Assembly (NCBI GenBank): GCA_031763025.1
Contig: JASSKH010000006.1
Coordinates: 12,893,979 to 12,957,978 of the forward strand
Length of the DNA: 64,000 nucleotides
DNA from: Macrocystis pyrifera
Taxonomy: Eukaryota; Sar; Phaeophyceae; Laminariales; Laminariaceae
Direction: 5' to 3'
A model generated the notes under the pieces. The model did no database searches. It saw only the letters and a program-made list of their open reading frames with translations, and was not told the origin of the DNA. Below, piece by piece: positions 22,073-33,839 of the stretch; the stretch's first letter is position 1, and each line of letters opens with the position of its first letter. A program made the position numbers and the translations under genes.

Positions 22073-22407
22073 CGGCGTCCCCGGTGGCTTGGTAGGTGGT
22101 CCGCGAGCCTATCAAGATCAATTTCGTGGGTTCGAGTCTCACCGAGTGCATGCTCATAGGGACTTTTTCTTGCATAAAATTGATTAGCGGAAAGCGCGAG
22201 AGCGTGAGTTAGCTGTAAATTCGATGAAAATCGACGAGCAGTGGGAATGCTGAACCCTATGCGCGATAAAATCTAAAGGCACGTACCGGGGGGGAGAAGG
22301 GACGACACCTGTGACCACGGCTTGTCAGAAGATCGTCGAGGGTAAAACCTCCTACGAGTGGGCTGGAAAGTAAAAGTGATGATGAAAAAAAAAAAAAAAA
22401 AAAAAAA
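22073..22407 (+). mobile_element. SINE family 1 copy (tRNA-derived)
   Basis: 335 bp. An A-box-like TGGCTTGGTAGGTGG at 22085 and a B-box-like GGGTTCGAGTCTCACC at 22128 are spaced as in tRNA genes, so the head is tRNA-derived and could drive polymerase III transcription. Then comes a body (GCGAGAGCGTGAGTTAGC, ATCGACGAGCAGTGGGAATG, CTGAACCCTATGCGCGATAA) and a pure poly(A) tail of about 23. It has no coding capacity, so it would rely on a LINE for movement. Confidence 0.9.
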
Positions 22408-22671
22408 TGTCATTCTCAAGTAGGGTATGTTTTTTTTGTCTTATTTGTGTTTAGCTGTGTTCTCGTACCCGGTACGCTGGCATTTCAGTTGCTTCACCCA
22501 TGAATTTGCGATTATTGTACAGCAGTATTTTGTTTTGGTTTCCCTTCGTCTCACTATATATGGTCTGTGGCTACATAACTATTAAAAGTACCTGGTACCT
22601 GGTATCTCTCTTTATAATATTTTGTAGATAGATAGGTGGGCAGCTTGCAAAAGTTGAGTATCAAAACTACG

Positions 22672-22766
22672 TAACCCTTTTAGTACCGCAGTCCCGTTTT
22701 GGGGACAAATCACTTGGAATTTGACTGGTTTGTCCCCAATCGGGACCGCGGTACTGAAGGGGTTAA
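22672..22766. mobile_element. MITE-P copy
   Basis: AACCCTTTTAGTACCGCAGT at the left and GCGGTACTGAAGGGGTTAA at the right. The arms pair over nearly their whole length around a centre ACTTGGAATTTGACTGG. TAA on the left and TTAA on the right are consistent with a TTAA target. Confidence 0.85.
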
Positions 22767-23013
22767 TAATGAATCAGTCGCACTCACAGCTAACGCATAA
22801 TTTTATAAAATAGAAAGGACAGGAAACATGACGTTGATTGGTGCTATGCGATAACTCGTGCCAGTTCCTTCCTCCGTCCTTACTGGTATGTAATAATACC
22901 ATCACACTATACCTAACGCCAATAATAGGTAAGAAAAACACACATACATTCATACATACATATACATACATACATAAAACGACCTACAGCAGTAGTATAG
23001 TACCAATAATAAC

Positions 23014-23122
23014 TATTACGGGGGTACATAGTTAATAGGGCCTATGGTATACTTTAAAACCTATATATTTACCTGTTTTTACTAACAAAAATTGGTCCCG
23101 TTAACTATGGATCCCCGTAATA
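23014..23122. mobile_element. MITE-T copy
   Basis: TATTACGGGGGTACATAGTT ... AACTATGGATCCCCGTAATA, with the AT-rich core in the same orientation as the copy at 3822. Confidence 0.85.
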
Positions 23123-23717
23123 TTAATAAATAAGGATGTTCGTACACAATTTATTTATTATTACCTTCGCAATCCATATATTATTAACTTGCAGAGTTTA
23201 GGAAATCATGTATGTATGTATGTATATACTGTAGTTTCGCGAACGAACACCGATTGCCTAATTTAGGTGCCACCTCGAGCCATGTCTAATAAACGCTATT
23301 GTTATAGGCATCAAAGCAGCAGCAATAACAGCAGGACCTCATCCCCGGAAGAATTACTCACATTTAGAACCATACCATACTAAAACTCAACAACACTCAC
23401 TCAATATATGTAAATATTTGTAAAAAAATGAAAAGGTTTCGACATGTTGCAACGTCATGTCATTCTCCCTTGTTCGGGTTCAGCAGTGTTACATACATAC
23501 CTGGTATTAATAGTATATATCAGTGCGCAAACTGATTATTTATTTTGTCCTGTTGACCCGGGCAGCATCCAGGGGAGCCACTGGCCTATATCTTTGACAA
23601 GGAATTATTTACCTGGTATAGAATACGCGCGTTCGGTTTATTATAACACTTGTAAAATTCGGTAAAAATAGACTCTAGACGAGACGTATTACGCAGCTTC
23701 CAAAATTTAGTATCAAC
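23123..23717. other. AT-rich spacer, no gene
   Basis: AT-rich intergenic DNA with a short TGTA-type microsatellite near 23209-23225. No coding or terminal-repeat signal is recognised. Confidence 0.4.
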
Positions 23718-23826
23718 TATTCCGGGGGAACATTGTTAATATGACCAAATATTGTTAGTAAAAAAGTGTAAATATATAGATTTTTATCTTAACCATAGGT
23801 CCTATTAACTATGGACCCCCGTAATA
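23718..23826. mobile_element. MITE-T copy
   Basis: TATTCCGGGGGAACATTGTT ... TAACTATGGACCCCCGTAAT. The left arm has several changes and the right arm is close to the family consensus. Confidence 0.8.
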
Positions 23827-23918
23827 CTTAGTCAGTCGAACTCACAGCTGACGTATTTCATAATTTATTTATTTTTAAATAGGATAAGGAATCAGGAGGA
23901 ATATTGTTCTGAGTAAGC

Positions 23919-24245
23919 TATTACGGGGGTCCATCGGCGTCCCCGGTGGCTTGGTAGGTGGTCCGCGTGCCTGTCAAGATCAATTTCGTGGGTTCAAGTC
24001 TCGCTGAGTGCATGCTCGTAGGGACTTTTTCTTGCATAAAAAATTGATAAGCGGAAAGCGCGAGAGCGTGAGTTGGGTACATTCGATGAAAATCGACGAG
24101 CAGTGGGAATGCTGAACCCTATGCGCGACAAAAACTAAAGGCACGTACCGGGGGGGAGAAGGGACGACACCTGTGACCACGGCTTGTCCAGAAGATCGTG
24201 GAGGGTAAAACCTCCTACAAGTGGGCTGGAAAGTAGAAGTGACGG

Positions 24246-24282
<37 letters not shown>

Positions 24283-24376
24283 GTAAACAGGACCAAATAT
24301 TGTTAGTAAAAATAGGTGAATATACAGGCTTTTGTGTGTGTACCGTAGGTCCTGTTAACTATGGTCCCCCGTAATA
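23919..24376. mobile_element. MITE-T copy split by a SINE
   Basis: The left 16 bp (TATTACGGGGGTCCAT) end abruptly at 23934. The rest of the same MITE resumes at 24281 with AGTAAACAGGACC and runs to CCCCCGTAATA. Between them lies a complete SINE family 1 copy. The two halves rejoin into a normal ~108-bp MITE-T, so the MITE was in place before the SINE. Confidence 0.9.
23935..24280 (+). mobile_element. SINE family 1 copy nested in MITE-T
   Basis: Begins CGGCGTCCCCGGTGGCTTGG, has the B-box-like GGGTTCAAGTCTCGCTG, the shared body and a long tail of about 34 A. Very close to the copy at 22073, so this subfamily is young. Comparison with the uninterrupted MITE allows at most one or two duplicated bases at the target. 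Confidence 0.9.
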
Positions 24377-24753
24377 GGTAGCAAGGACGATTTAGTGTGG
24401 AGACAGCACACACAGAGAGAGTTTCAATACTACCACCGTTGACAGTGCAGAATCAGATGCTGTTTTAAAACCAGATGGAAAATGTACCGAAGACCGTACG
24501 TGGACATCCTCGCAAGATCGCCCTGTCTTGATTGGTCTGTAAAATCCCGGACACCTTGTCAAAGCATCGAATTTTCGAGATGATATCTATGAACCTACCT
24601 GGCATGATATATATATATCGAGCTTTCGATGCCAACCAGGTAATAAGCAGGAGTACCGACGTACTCCGTACATCGACCACGTTACACCCTCCGTTCCCCG
24701 AAATCCCCGTACGTACGTACGTACGTAGTTGTTTTTTTTTTTCTGATATATAT
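24377..24753. other. Unassigned spacer
   Basis: No gene or repeat family is recognised apart from a small ACGT-type microsatellite (CGTACGTACGTACGTACG, 24708-24726) and TA-rich patches. It separates two SINE copies in opposite orientations. Confidence 0.35.
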
Positions 24754-25089
24754 ATTTTTTTCATCGTCACTTTCACTTTCTTCCGGCCTGACTCGTAGGA
24801 GGTTTCACCCTGAACGATCTTCTGAACAAGTCGTGGTCACAGGTGTCGTCCTTTCCGCCCCCCGATACGTGCCTTTATATTTTTGTCGCGCATGGGGTTC
24901 AGCATTCATTACCATTGCTCGTCGATTTTCATCGGATGTAGCTAACTCACGCTCTCACGCTTTCCGCTAATTGATTTATTTTTGTGCAAGAAAAAGTCCC
25001 CACGAGCATGCCCTCGGTGGGACTCGACACCACGAAGTGAATCATGATCTTGATAGGCACGACCACCTACCAAGCCACCGGGGACGCCG
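24754..25089 (-). mobile_element. SINE family 1 copy
   Basis: Minus-strand copy with the 5' end at 25089 (CGGCGTCCCCGGTGGCTTGG) and a T-rich tail complement near 24754-24762. It is more diverged from the other copies, for example in the B-box area, so it is an older insertion. Confidence 0.8.
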
Positions 25090-25174
25090 GCTGCTATTCG
25101 TACTTATCAATCATGCACCTACGAGGTCAACTCTTATTATGCCGTCGGATTCGTAGTCAGTTGAAAAACTCCCT

Positions 25175-25283
25175 TTCAGCGCGTTTGCATGAGTTTTAGC
25201 CCCGGAAATGTAGAAAACTGGTTTTCTCGCCTCAGAATTTGTCGGAGTTCTCTCCAAGATCTATCTGGGGGTGTTTCCCGCTT
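25175..25283. repeat. Outer inverted repeat, left
   Basis: The reverse complement of this segment (GGAAACACCCCCAGATAGAT, AATTCTGAGGCGAGAAA) matches 36868-36981 at about three quarters of positions. It lies outside the direct LTR-like repeats, so the element is flanked by inverted repeats as well. Confidence 0.55.
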
Positions 25284-25316
25284 CTCGAGGGGCCCGGTGC
25301 AAGAAACTTTATCAAT

Positions 25317-25460
25317 ATGGTAGTGCTTTGAATACGGCTGAAAGTCCGCTAAATACCTGCGTTCAGGCATTGGGATTGTATTTGTAATACTTGGGAGGCG
25401 TACATTAGACGGAAAACCAGGCGTTTTGCCGGCGAGGCACGAGCTCGGGTTTACCTGCCT
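25317..25460 (+). repeat. 5' LTR-like direct repeat of the Ty3/gypsy fossil
   Basis: Shares CATTGGGATTGTATTTGTA, ACTTGGGAGGCGTA and TTAGACGGAAAACCAGG with 36523-36660 in the same orientation. Shared length is about 140 bp; the full LTR boundary cannot be fixed. With its partner it brackets the pol region, as LTRs do. Confidence 0.55.
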
Positions 25461-25955
25461 CTAGGCCCGATCAGGGACTGTTCGAGACTGATATTCTGCC
25501 TCGTATTCCACTGCTGTCCGACCGCGGTCATACTCGTAGGATGGCCATAAACGAAAACGCCGCTCGTGATTTTTTTCCCGCACCTGGTTCACAAGATGGC
25601 ACGCTGGATTTCAGTATTGAGCCTGCTTTCCTCGCTGCTGTAGCCACCAATGAAGATTCTGCCTAGAATTTCAGTGCTGGTGCGAGTTTTTATACTGCTG
25701 TTAGAGGGATTAATGCTTTTAGTAGGTCCTTCAGTACCGGGAACGTAAAAAAATCAACCACACTTGCTGTTAGTACATGTACGGACAGTTGAGACCGGCC
25801 AGACGACCGCCCTTCCATCGTGACACTTTTTGTGGTCGATGCTCGCTCTCCCAGCAATAGTAGCGCTCGCCGCATGGCACACCACACCTTGACCACTGAT
25901 GTACAAGTTGCTGAAGCAAACAATTTGCTGATGTTACCACCGCTGCTCCTGCGCA

Positions 25956-27023
25956 TTGCGACCTGAGGCCCACCAAATCACGGCCCCCCTGCCCCGGTGT
26001 CCTCCCCTACCCGATGTTTTCCGCCCGTCCGCGCCCCAGCATGTCACGGGAGGAAGCATCACGGGAGGCAGCATCCAGCCCCGTCGGGCCTACCAGCGGG
26101 CTGGGGACATACGACTCTTCGCTCCAGAGCAGGACGTCAAGTTCTGCTGCACTACCTTGGTACCCGTCGGGAGCGTGGACACTCCAGCTTCCAGACCCCG
26201 CGACTCCGGAGGCTTCCGTGGAGTTCGATCCCACCCACTCGGCGGACGAGTGGCTGGCGGCCGCGGAACCTGGCAATGTGCAAGCCTCCCCCCCCTGCTC
26301 CCTGGAACATGGACCTCTCTCCCCTCGCCGGCCACGACGGTGATTTTCCAGCACTGGTCCACCATTTCGGGGCATGTCGAGTGGATCGCGGCGCAACTCC
26401 CGGCGCTTGACCAGGCCGACGTCGTAGCGGCCGAGCGGGCCGTGGCCACCGTCGAAGCCTCCGGGGTCGCCTCGGAGAACTCCGTGAAACACCGGGCGCT
26501 CGCGGTCACGGCGGCCAAACAAGGCGCTGCAGCTACCGCTCGCGCCGTCAGCGCCGCCGCCAGAGCCTCGGAGATTGACGCCAGCGCCTCCAAGGCTGCC
26601 GCCAATGGCTCCGCCTCTCGCGCCCGGGAAGCCATCTCCCGCGCCGGGGACGCTCTGCGGGCTGCCCGGGCGGGAAGAAACGCTAAGACCCGTCGGTTTG
26701 CCGAGGCTGCAGTTTCAGCTGGGAGTCTGCCCCTCGTTCCGGCCGCGACCGTTCCAGCACCCGTTCCAGCCCCCAGGCTGGGCACCCGCAACAGCATCCC
26801 CCCAGCGAGGTCTCAATCGACGCGCGGACCCGGGGGGCCGGGGACACGGACTTCCTGCAGAGAAGGAGAGCTCGAGCGGCGAGGGCAACAGGATAAACCG
26901 CTAACGGGGAGACGATTTTTGAGCCAGCTCCTCCAGCTGCTCCACAGACGGCAGCAGAAGAGCCCCCGTCCCCGAGGTCACGATCAGCACCAGCAAGAGG
27001 CTAGTGGTTCCCTCGCTAACTGA
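25956..27023 (+). pseudogene. Gag-like region of the Ty3/gypsy fossil
   Basis: An open stretch of 355 codons. Its centre is rich in Ala and Arg with helix-forming character, followed by a Pro-rich segment. By position, directly after the leader and upstream of the protease, it is the gag part. I see no zinc knuckle here. The identification rests on position and composition, not on a recognised capsid motif. Confidence 0.45.
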
Positions 27024-29421
27024 TGTTGCTTCTTCCGCCACCGAGGTTAAACGGGCGTACGAACACCTCAGTCTCAAAGACATCGCTCGCATTTCTGTCC
27101 TTTCTTTCCCCTCCTCGATTCACTCTTCCGACGCCGCGCAACAACACACTCGTTAAGTCTAGGCCTCCGTGTCCGATGTTCTCACGATGTGCAACGAGGA
27201 GAGCCATGAAGACCTTAGTTCTACCAATTGGATCCCCGGTTGGGAGTACCCCCTCCAGAAAGTTTTCGCGCGTGCCATCATGCCTGACAAGCTCACGACC
27301 GCACCCTCACTACCTGGATGGATGCGTTTTTTGGGCAGGTCTTGCATGCCGTCGCAGGCGGAACCACAGGACCGGAGGCGTTCACGCTCGTGCTAAGGTT
27401 GTTGAGCAACCACTTCGACATCACCGACACCGGGGCCAGCTACACCAAGTTACATCATTTTGGCGTGTCTAACGGGGGGCCCTTTTGCGATTTTTGCCGG
27501 GCGCTTCGGAGTGGTGTCGGCAGCAACGGGGACTGAGCGTGTTTTGGCACCGGGGATTGAGGTTGTTTCGGAGATGGTTCGGATGGCAGTTAACGGGCAG
27601 TACCCCAGTTTGATGTCCACGCTGTACCCGGACTTTTGTCAACGGTGTCGAGGCCATTCGGCACTTTGGACACCATGTGGTTGGCTTTTGAGTCTCTAGC
27701 GAATAATAAGACATCTGCCATCAACGGCGAAAAAATATGTTTATTTGCCTGCTTCTTCGACGGGTGTGCGGTCATCCGCCCCGTCGGGGCCCCGGCCTGC
27801 CAGTAATGGTCGCGGCCAGGACCGGACGCCTTCCCAGTCGCCTTCATGGCAGACGGGAATGCGCAATGATCCTTTAGTGATGAACGCCAGCAAATCCATC
27901 CCTGACAGCCTCGACTCGTGGCTTGACACGTTTTCCAACTGCTGGCCCCCAGTCAAACACCATTATACTGAAGTTCTCGCTGTCTGCATGTCCATCCAGA
28001 CTGATGACCTTCCCCTCCGGAGCGGCCTACTTTCATCGTCTCCTCGTGCAGTCGCCCTCAGCTGAAGCCGAGGCCACTGCCTAACTGCCACGAAGACACA
28101 CACTCCCTTAGACAGTGTCGACACCCCTTCCGAAACCTTAGCGGAATTTCGAGCCCTGAACTCGGAACCCTCGGCACGACGACGATGCGTTCCGACGTTG
28201 GCAAAAACGTATGATCCGACACCGTCGCGACAACAAATCCTCACGACCGAACAGACAGCACAACCAGAAAAAAAAACATCTCTTCTGCCACTCGCGTGGG
28301 CAGCACCACGGCCAGGGTTAGTAGAACATACAAAGCGACGACTACAACACACGCGGAACGAGGACACCAGCAGTCTAACTCTGGCCATCACAGCGGTGGT
28401 TCTATCGCCTCTGCCTCTTCTACTCCAGCTCCCGCCTCGGGGACCCGCTACGGTGCTTGGCATAACTCGGGCGGAAACCCGAACGGACGCAAACCAGGCA
28501 CATTCCGCACCGGTAACTGACAGGTCGACGGTGGTTCGGCCCCTTCTGCCCGTCCGCCGCCGGCATTGCCGGGCGAAAAAAGATTGATTCACAAAATGCT
28601 CGTGTCCCAGGCTCGCTCAGCGTTCAGTGCCAACCTGCCCCGATCTCGCCACGCACGTTGCGCCATACTTTGAATCGACGCAGCGACCCAGTCTCAATTT
28701 TTTCACCGGAGAGCCCCCAGGCGTCTCCCCTGGCGTCGTGCCTTAAATGCCGCTCCCCTAAGCCTAGGCACGAGAGCAGGCGCGCCAAACGCCGCTCTCC
28801 CGAACCACGTACCGCGCAGCACCACGAGTGTCGCGCCGTCACGTCGTTAGTTTCAGCGAGGGTGTCCCTCTCCCCGCTATGCAGTGGCGGCCGGTATGAG
28901 CTGCGGGAAGGCCAATACCGAAACCCTGAGATCTTGGCGGAAGTTCGGCTGGGCGTTTTCTCGCAATAACGGTGGCCGCTCCACCCTTTTTCCAATCAAA
29001 GAGAAGTCGACAAGATTAGCTACCTCGTCCCCCTTCCCCACCAGATCTACAGGAAGGAAGCCCTCTCCGGTGGACGCTTTGTTGCCCCCCACCCGAGCAC
29101 CGTTCTTGACGTCGTCTACAGGGTCTGTAGGCCCTCTTTCGTCCTCGCGCACGCCACTCCACGTGCGAAGCGCTCCTTCGGCTTCAGGAGAACAGGAGAA
29201 ACTTGACATTGCCCGTCGAGCCAGTGGTGACTTCACGGCCTCCGGTCAGATCAACCGGACAGCATACCCGTCAAAACTCGGAGTAATCGCAGCTCTCGTC
29301 AAGCTAAACGGGCTTAGAGCCCCCTGCCCCTTTAGGCCTAGGACAGGGACCATCGGGCGTTAAGAGAACTGTCTAGCGATTTTTTGCCTACGGGAAATGG
29401 TTATACAGAGCCAGTATATGG

Positions 29422-29887
29422 GGAACCGGACTCGCCTCGTGCACCAGGGGCTCAGCGTTCTCAGAGAAGCACACTCCCCCCCCACACACACCGAAACTGC
29501 GGCCACCGACGACTCGGCACCATCGGTCTTTGACCCTACTCTCAAGTATTTAACGGAGCGGGTGGTACTGTTCTGGCAGCTCCCCTCTTACGTTTCGCAG
29601 TGGCCCCCCTCGTATTTTGTCATGTTCCTGCGCAGTAAGTATATGATGGTTGAAAAGACTCGCCTCGTGTTCTCAGAGAAGCACCCCCCCCCCCCCCCCC
29701 CCCCCCCCACACACACCGAAACTGCGGCCACCGACGACTCGGCACCATCGGTCTTTGACCCTACTCTCAAGTATTTAACGGAGCGGGTGGTACTTTTCTG
29801 GCAGCCCCCCTCCTATTTTTCGCAGTGGCCCCCCTCGTATTTTGTCATATTCCTGCGCAGAGCAGTATATGATGGTTGAAAAGGCTC
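29422..29887 (+). repeat. ~230-bp tandem duplication with a 25-base C-run
   Basis: Two adjacent units share GACTCGCCTCGTG, CACACACACCGAAACTGCGG, CCACCGACGACTCGGCACC and GCAGTGGCCCCCCTCGTATT. The second unit has an expanded C-run at 29684-29708. A third partial unit (GGCTCGCCTCGTTCAG) begins at 29882. It lies inside the Ty3/gypsy fossil between the gag-like and protease regions. Confidence 0.7.
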
Positions 29888-30469
29888 GCCTCGTTCAGAA
29901 CCACGGCGCGGCGGAGTGGAAAGTTGCCTCGCCAGACCCACGTTAGCACAAACGCCTGGCGTGCATAAATTCGACTGCGCTATCTGGGACCACGTTCGGG
30001 GAGACGCCGTCCTTACTGCTACTTTTGCCAAATTCACGCAGAACCCGGCCATGAAACAGCACCTATTGAACACTGGCACAAACATTTTAGCTGAAGCCAG
30101 CCCTGTTGACCCCGTGTGGGGCATCAGTCTCCGGACAGACGACCTTGAGGCCCAAGACCCCTCTCGGTGGCGTGTGAAATTTTTTCTCAGGAAAGCTCTT
30201 TCCGCCGTTCGCGACACCCTTCACGCAAGTGAGGCCGGGTTGGCACACCCCGCTTCCTCTCATCAATTTCACGCCCCGACTATGCCCGACATAATTCATG
30301 AGATTTCACCAGCACCGCCCCGCTCTTTGACTGTGGCCCGTGCATGCCCAGGTCCTTCATTGGAGTTTCGACCTGTTTTTCTGACGCACCTGCTGATGAC
30401 ATTCCCGAGGTTTTGGCTGTCGCACCTAGTGTCGACCCCTCCCTCGCGCTGTCAGAACACGGCCCCTAC

Positions 30470-30830
30470 GTCGTCGGGGGCACCATCGCCCTCGACGACG
30501 CCTCTTGTACAACCAAGATCGCGATTAACAGCGGAGCTGGCGTCCTCGCACCTTTTCGTTGTGTTGTGCTTCTAGACACTGGCTCCCCACAGACTTTCAT
30601 TCGACGAGATGTTTCGGATCGCATGCTCCCAGTTGGGGCGGCATCGATCTCGTGCGAAGCAAAATACGCCCCTCTTTCTTGGGGGAGGGTTGGCGAATCG
30701 GCCCCTCTGAAAATTTCGACGAGTGTACGCCTGAGCGTCCATTTTTTCGAGAAAATGACCCTACGTGCTCCCTCGCTGTTTGGGCCTGCGTGGTTCCCCC
30801 CTCAGTGACGCGGCATACAGTACTGCTGGG
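30470..30830 (+). pseudogene. Aspartic protease region of the Ty3/gypsy fossil
   Basis: VVLLDTGSPQTFIRRDV carries the DTG(S) signature of retroviral-type aspartic proteases. In living relatives it cleaves the Gag-Pol polyprotein. It lies upstream of the reverse transcriptase, as expected. Confidence 0.7.
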
Positions 30831-31599
30831 ACGTGACAGCTGGATGCGTTTTAATAGCCACTCCAACCGCTTTCTGTCACCTCGGCTGTTGTTGGCGAGC
30901 TGGAGTTAGTTCATCACGCCCCGACAGGCATGTCCGTTTACGCCATCGACCCCGCCGCTTCGGGTGGAGGCTTCCTTCTACGCTACGAGGGCGCCGCAGG
31001 CGTCACCCTGTCCGACGATCCTCAACTGTTTGCGGCCAACTTGGTTCGCAGCTGTGCCTCCCCGGCACTCACTGGACACTATTTGATTGGCATGATGCCC
31101 CAGCCAGACCTACCCTCGGTTGAGGAGCACTTCGTCACCTCCGGGCGACAGGTTCTTCCCCTCGTTGGAGTGTCGAATATCGAGCCGGGGGATATCCTCG
31201 GCGTCGCCCACGCCCTACTGCTGAGCGTCGCGCTGGACGTTTTGCAGCACGACCACTGAGCCCCCAACCCTCTCTCCGGATTATCTATGTTTCCGGTCTC
31301 AGAAGTTACTGATTCACCCCTCGCAGCTCTAGGCGCGCCCTCGCCTACACTGCTTGAGCGATTGGGTCCAGAACAGCGCGCTTCGTTCCTGCGCGTCTGG
31401 GTACGTTTGGCGTGAAACCTGCGAGCGGTGGCTTTTGACCTGCACGGCACGGACTGAACCACTGAGGCCATTGAACAGCTGGGGATTTTTTTCTGTGAAT
31501 TCCCTGGCGTTTTGTTGAAGCCCAAGTCAGATTTTGGTTCTTGCTCTTTGATACCTTTGGAGATTTCGGTCCCGGAAGGAAGCGCTCCTGTCACGTCCA

Positions 31600-32260
31600 G
31601 GCCTCACCGATCAATCCCATCCTGACCAAGGAAGTGGAGGCCACCTTGCACCAGTATCTGGCAGCAGGCCTGATTCAGCACTCGACCTTTCCTTACTCGA
31701 GCTCGCTGGTGGTCATCCCGAAAAGGTATGGAGGGCGTTCGGATCACCGTGAACTACCAGAACCTCAACCGGATCAGAAGCCTGAGCCAGCTGCCTATTT
31801 CTCGCGTGGACCAAGTCCTCGACTCCCTGGGGGAGAGACGGGCGTTCCGTCTCCTCGTTTCACACACATTATCGTGCACAAGGGCACTGTTCCTCTCACG
31901 GCGGTTTGCACTCCAACGGGTCTATACGAGTGGCTCGTCATGCTCCAAGGCAGCAGTGCTTCGCCCGGCTGGTTCGTCAAAGTGATTAGCGAAGTCATCA
32001 AAGGTTTGGCACAGGTGGCGGCCTACCACAATGATGTGATCGTTTTCGACTCTGATCCGACGGTCCACATCAAGACGATACGAGCTCTCTTCGAACGCCT
32101 GCGCAAACCCAATCTCAAGCCCTCCCCCTCGAAGTCTCACCTCGGCACCTCGGAAGCAAATTTTCTGGGCCACTACATTCCGCCTGCGGGTATACGCCCA
32201 AAAGCGGAAAAGGGTTCGGCTTTGATGAAAACGCCATGCCCAAGAACCTCAAGCAGGTCC
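31600..32260 (+). pseudogene. Reverse transcriptase region of the Ty3/gypsy fossil
   Basis: Characteristic Ty3/gypsy segments are seen in order: the entry region (EVEATLHQYLAAGLIQHS), YSSSLVVIPK, the central palm segments near 31800-32050 and the end of the palm/thumb (SPSKSHLGTSEANFLGHYI). Active relatives make DNA from the element RNA in cytoplasmic particles. This copy is broken. Confidence 0.75.
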
Positions 32261-32770
32261 GTGCGCTGATGGGTGGCGTGGGATACTATCGCAAATTCGT
32301 ACCCGACCTGTCCAAGCGGATACGCCCTCTCACCGCCCTTCTCTGGAAGGAGGTTAAATACGACCCTACGCCGGCCATGGAAGTTATCGTTCTCCAGATC
32401 CTCGCCGAACTCGCTGCCCCACCAATTATGGTCTTCCCGGGCTAAGGCGCTGTAGCCGATGGCTCCGGCCCCTTCCACGTGTACTGCGACGCCTGTATAG
32501 ACAGTGATGGTGCCGCGCTCGAAAAGAAACAACCGGAAGGCTCGCTAGGGCCCATTGCACATATCAGCCGCGCTACGCTCGATTCCGAGAGGCACTCAAA
32601 CGACTCCGAGGTTACCTATGGCACGAAGTTTCACATATTTTCGGCCCATAAAGTGCTGGAGACCATCGGCAAACAAAGTAGGAGACCACAACGCGCGAGT
32701 CCAGAGGTGGCTTTAGTTCCTCACCGCGTTTGACTACAGTCTCGGGCACCGCAAGGGCAACGCCAACGGA
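32236..32770 (+). pseudogene. RT connection and RNase H region of the Ty3/gypsy fossil
   Basis: LKQVRALMGGVGYYRKFVPD followed by SKRIRPLTALL is the standard thumb/connection of Ty3/gypsy. Next come FHVYCDACIDSDGAALEK and an SRATLDSERHS-like segment, corresponding to RNase H, then a stretch matching DYSLGHRKGNANGNADFLSR at about 32731-32795. The region is decayed. Confidence 0.7.
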
Positions 32771-33839
32771 AATGCTGATTTTCTATCCCGTTTGCCGGAG
32801 GCCGCCACAGAACACGACCGCAGTGGGTCTAGCAGCATCACCCCCGTCGAGGGCAGCGGTATCTTCCTCGCCCGAGCCTGCGGGCTTCGCACTGGCTCTT
32901 CGCCGACCCCTGGCGTCGTTTTCAGTAGGCTGGTCCCCCGCACCGAAAGTGCCGTCTTGAGTGGGCTGCCTTTCACCTCCTCGAATTTTTGTGATTTTCG
33001 TGCACACGGGCCACGTATGATGATTGACAATCCTTCTGCTCCTTTGGGGAGATTCACCGCTCGTGTATCTGCTTCCGTCACCACCGTCGATTGCCGTCCT
33101 GGCCTGGATTTGATTTTACCCCCCGCCAACCCCGCTTCCGCTTCTGCTTTTGTCGTACCCTTAGGGGGCAACCAGGGCTCTGCAAAAGCCCCCGCCGCAG
33201 CGACGATTGTCGCCCAGCACGCTCCTCTTCTCGCAATTTACAAGGAGAAGATTCCGCCGTGATCACTGCTCCGGTCGCGTCTGCCCGTTCGCCGCCTGGT
33301 AACCCGGCGCGTCTGAATAACGTGTCGCCTTCAGGCCGCATCTCCACTCGGAGCGCCGACGAACAGCCGCCGCCGCTAGCACCGCGCCTTATAGCTTCAG
33401 GTCCGGCGGAGCCCCTAGGCCATCCGCCCGGCGTGGTATCACCCCGTCGCGAACCCCACGTCCGCGACCACCCGCCCCCCGTCGTTATGACCCCGGCTCC
33501 TGCCGCCTCGTCGATCCCGACGGTACCCATCTCGTCCGACCGCGACCTCACCGAGCCCGGGGGTACTCCTACGACTTCTACCGCGAACTCACGCACTGCC
33601 CGTCACCACGACTGACTTGGACGCCCTCGGCGCATCTGCCGAATTTGAGTTCCGCAGCGCGCCTATTCGCACGCCGACTGGGCTCGGGAACAGCAGGCCG
33701 AGCCCACGTGCAACGCCGCCCTGCGCTACATTCCTCTTGGCCGGCCGGACGTTTTTCCCTGCGACTTTTTTGTCGCGTGTCCCTTCCCATCAGCGCCTTC
33801 CCTTTTCGGAGATTCGAGAGCTGGCTAACAAAGGCCACT

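Noticed and set aside
25990-26800. Alternative long frames on both strands in the Ty3/gypsy region
   Set aside because: GC-rich composition keeps other frames open; the frame given under the gag-like region fits position and strand of the element.
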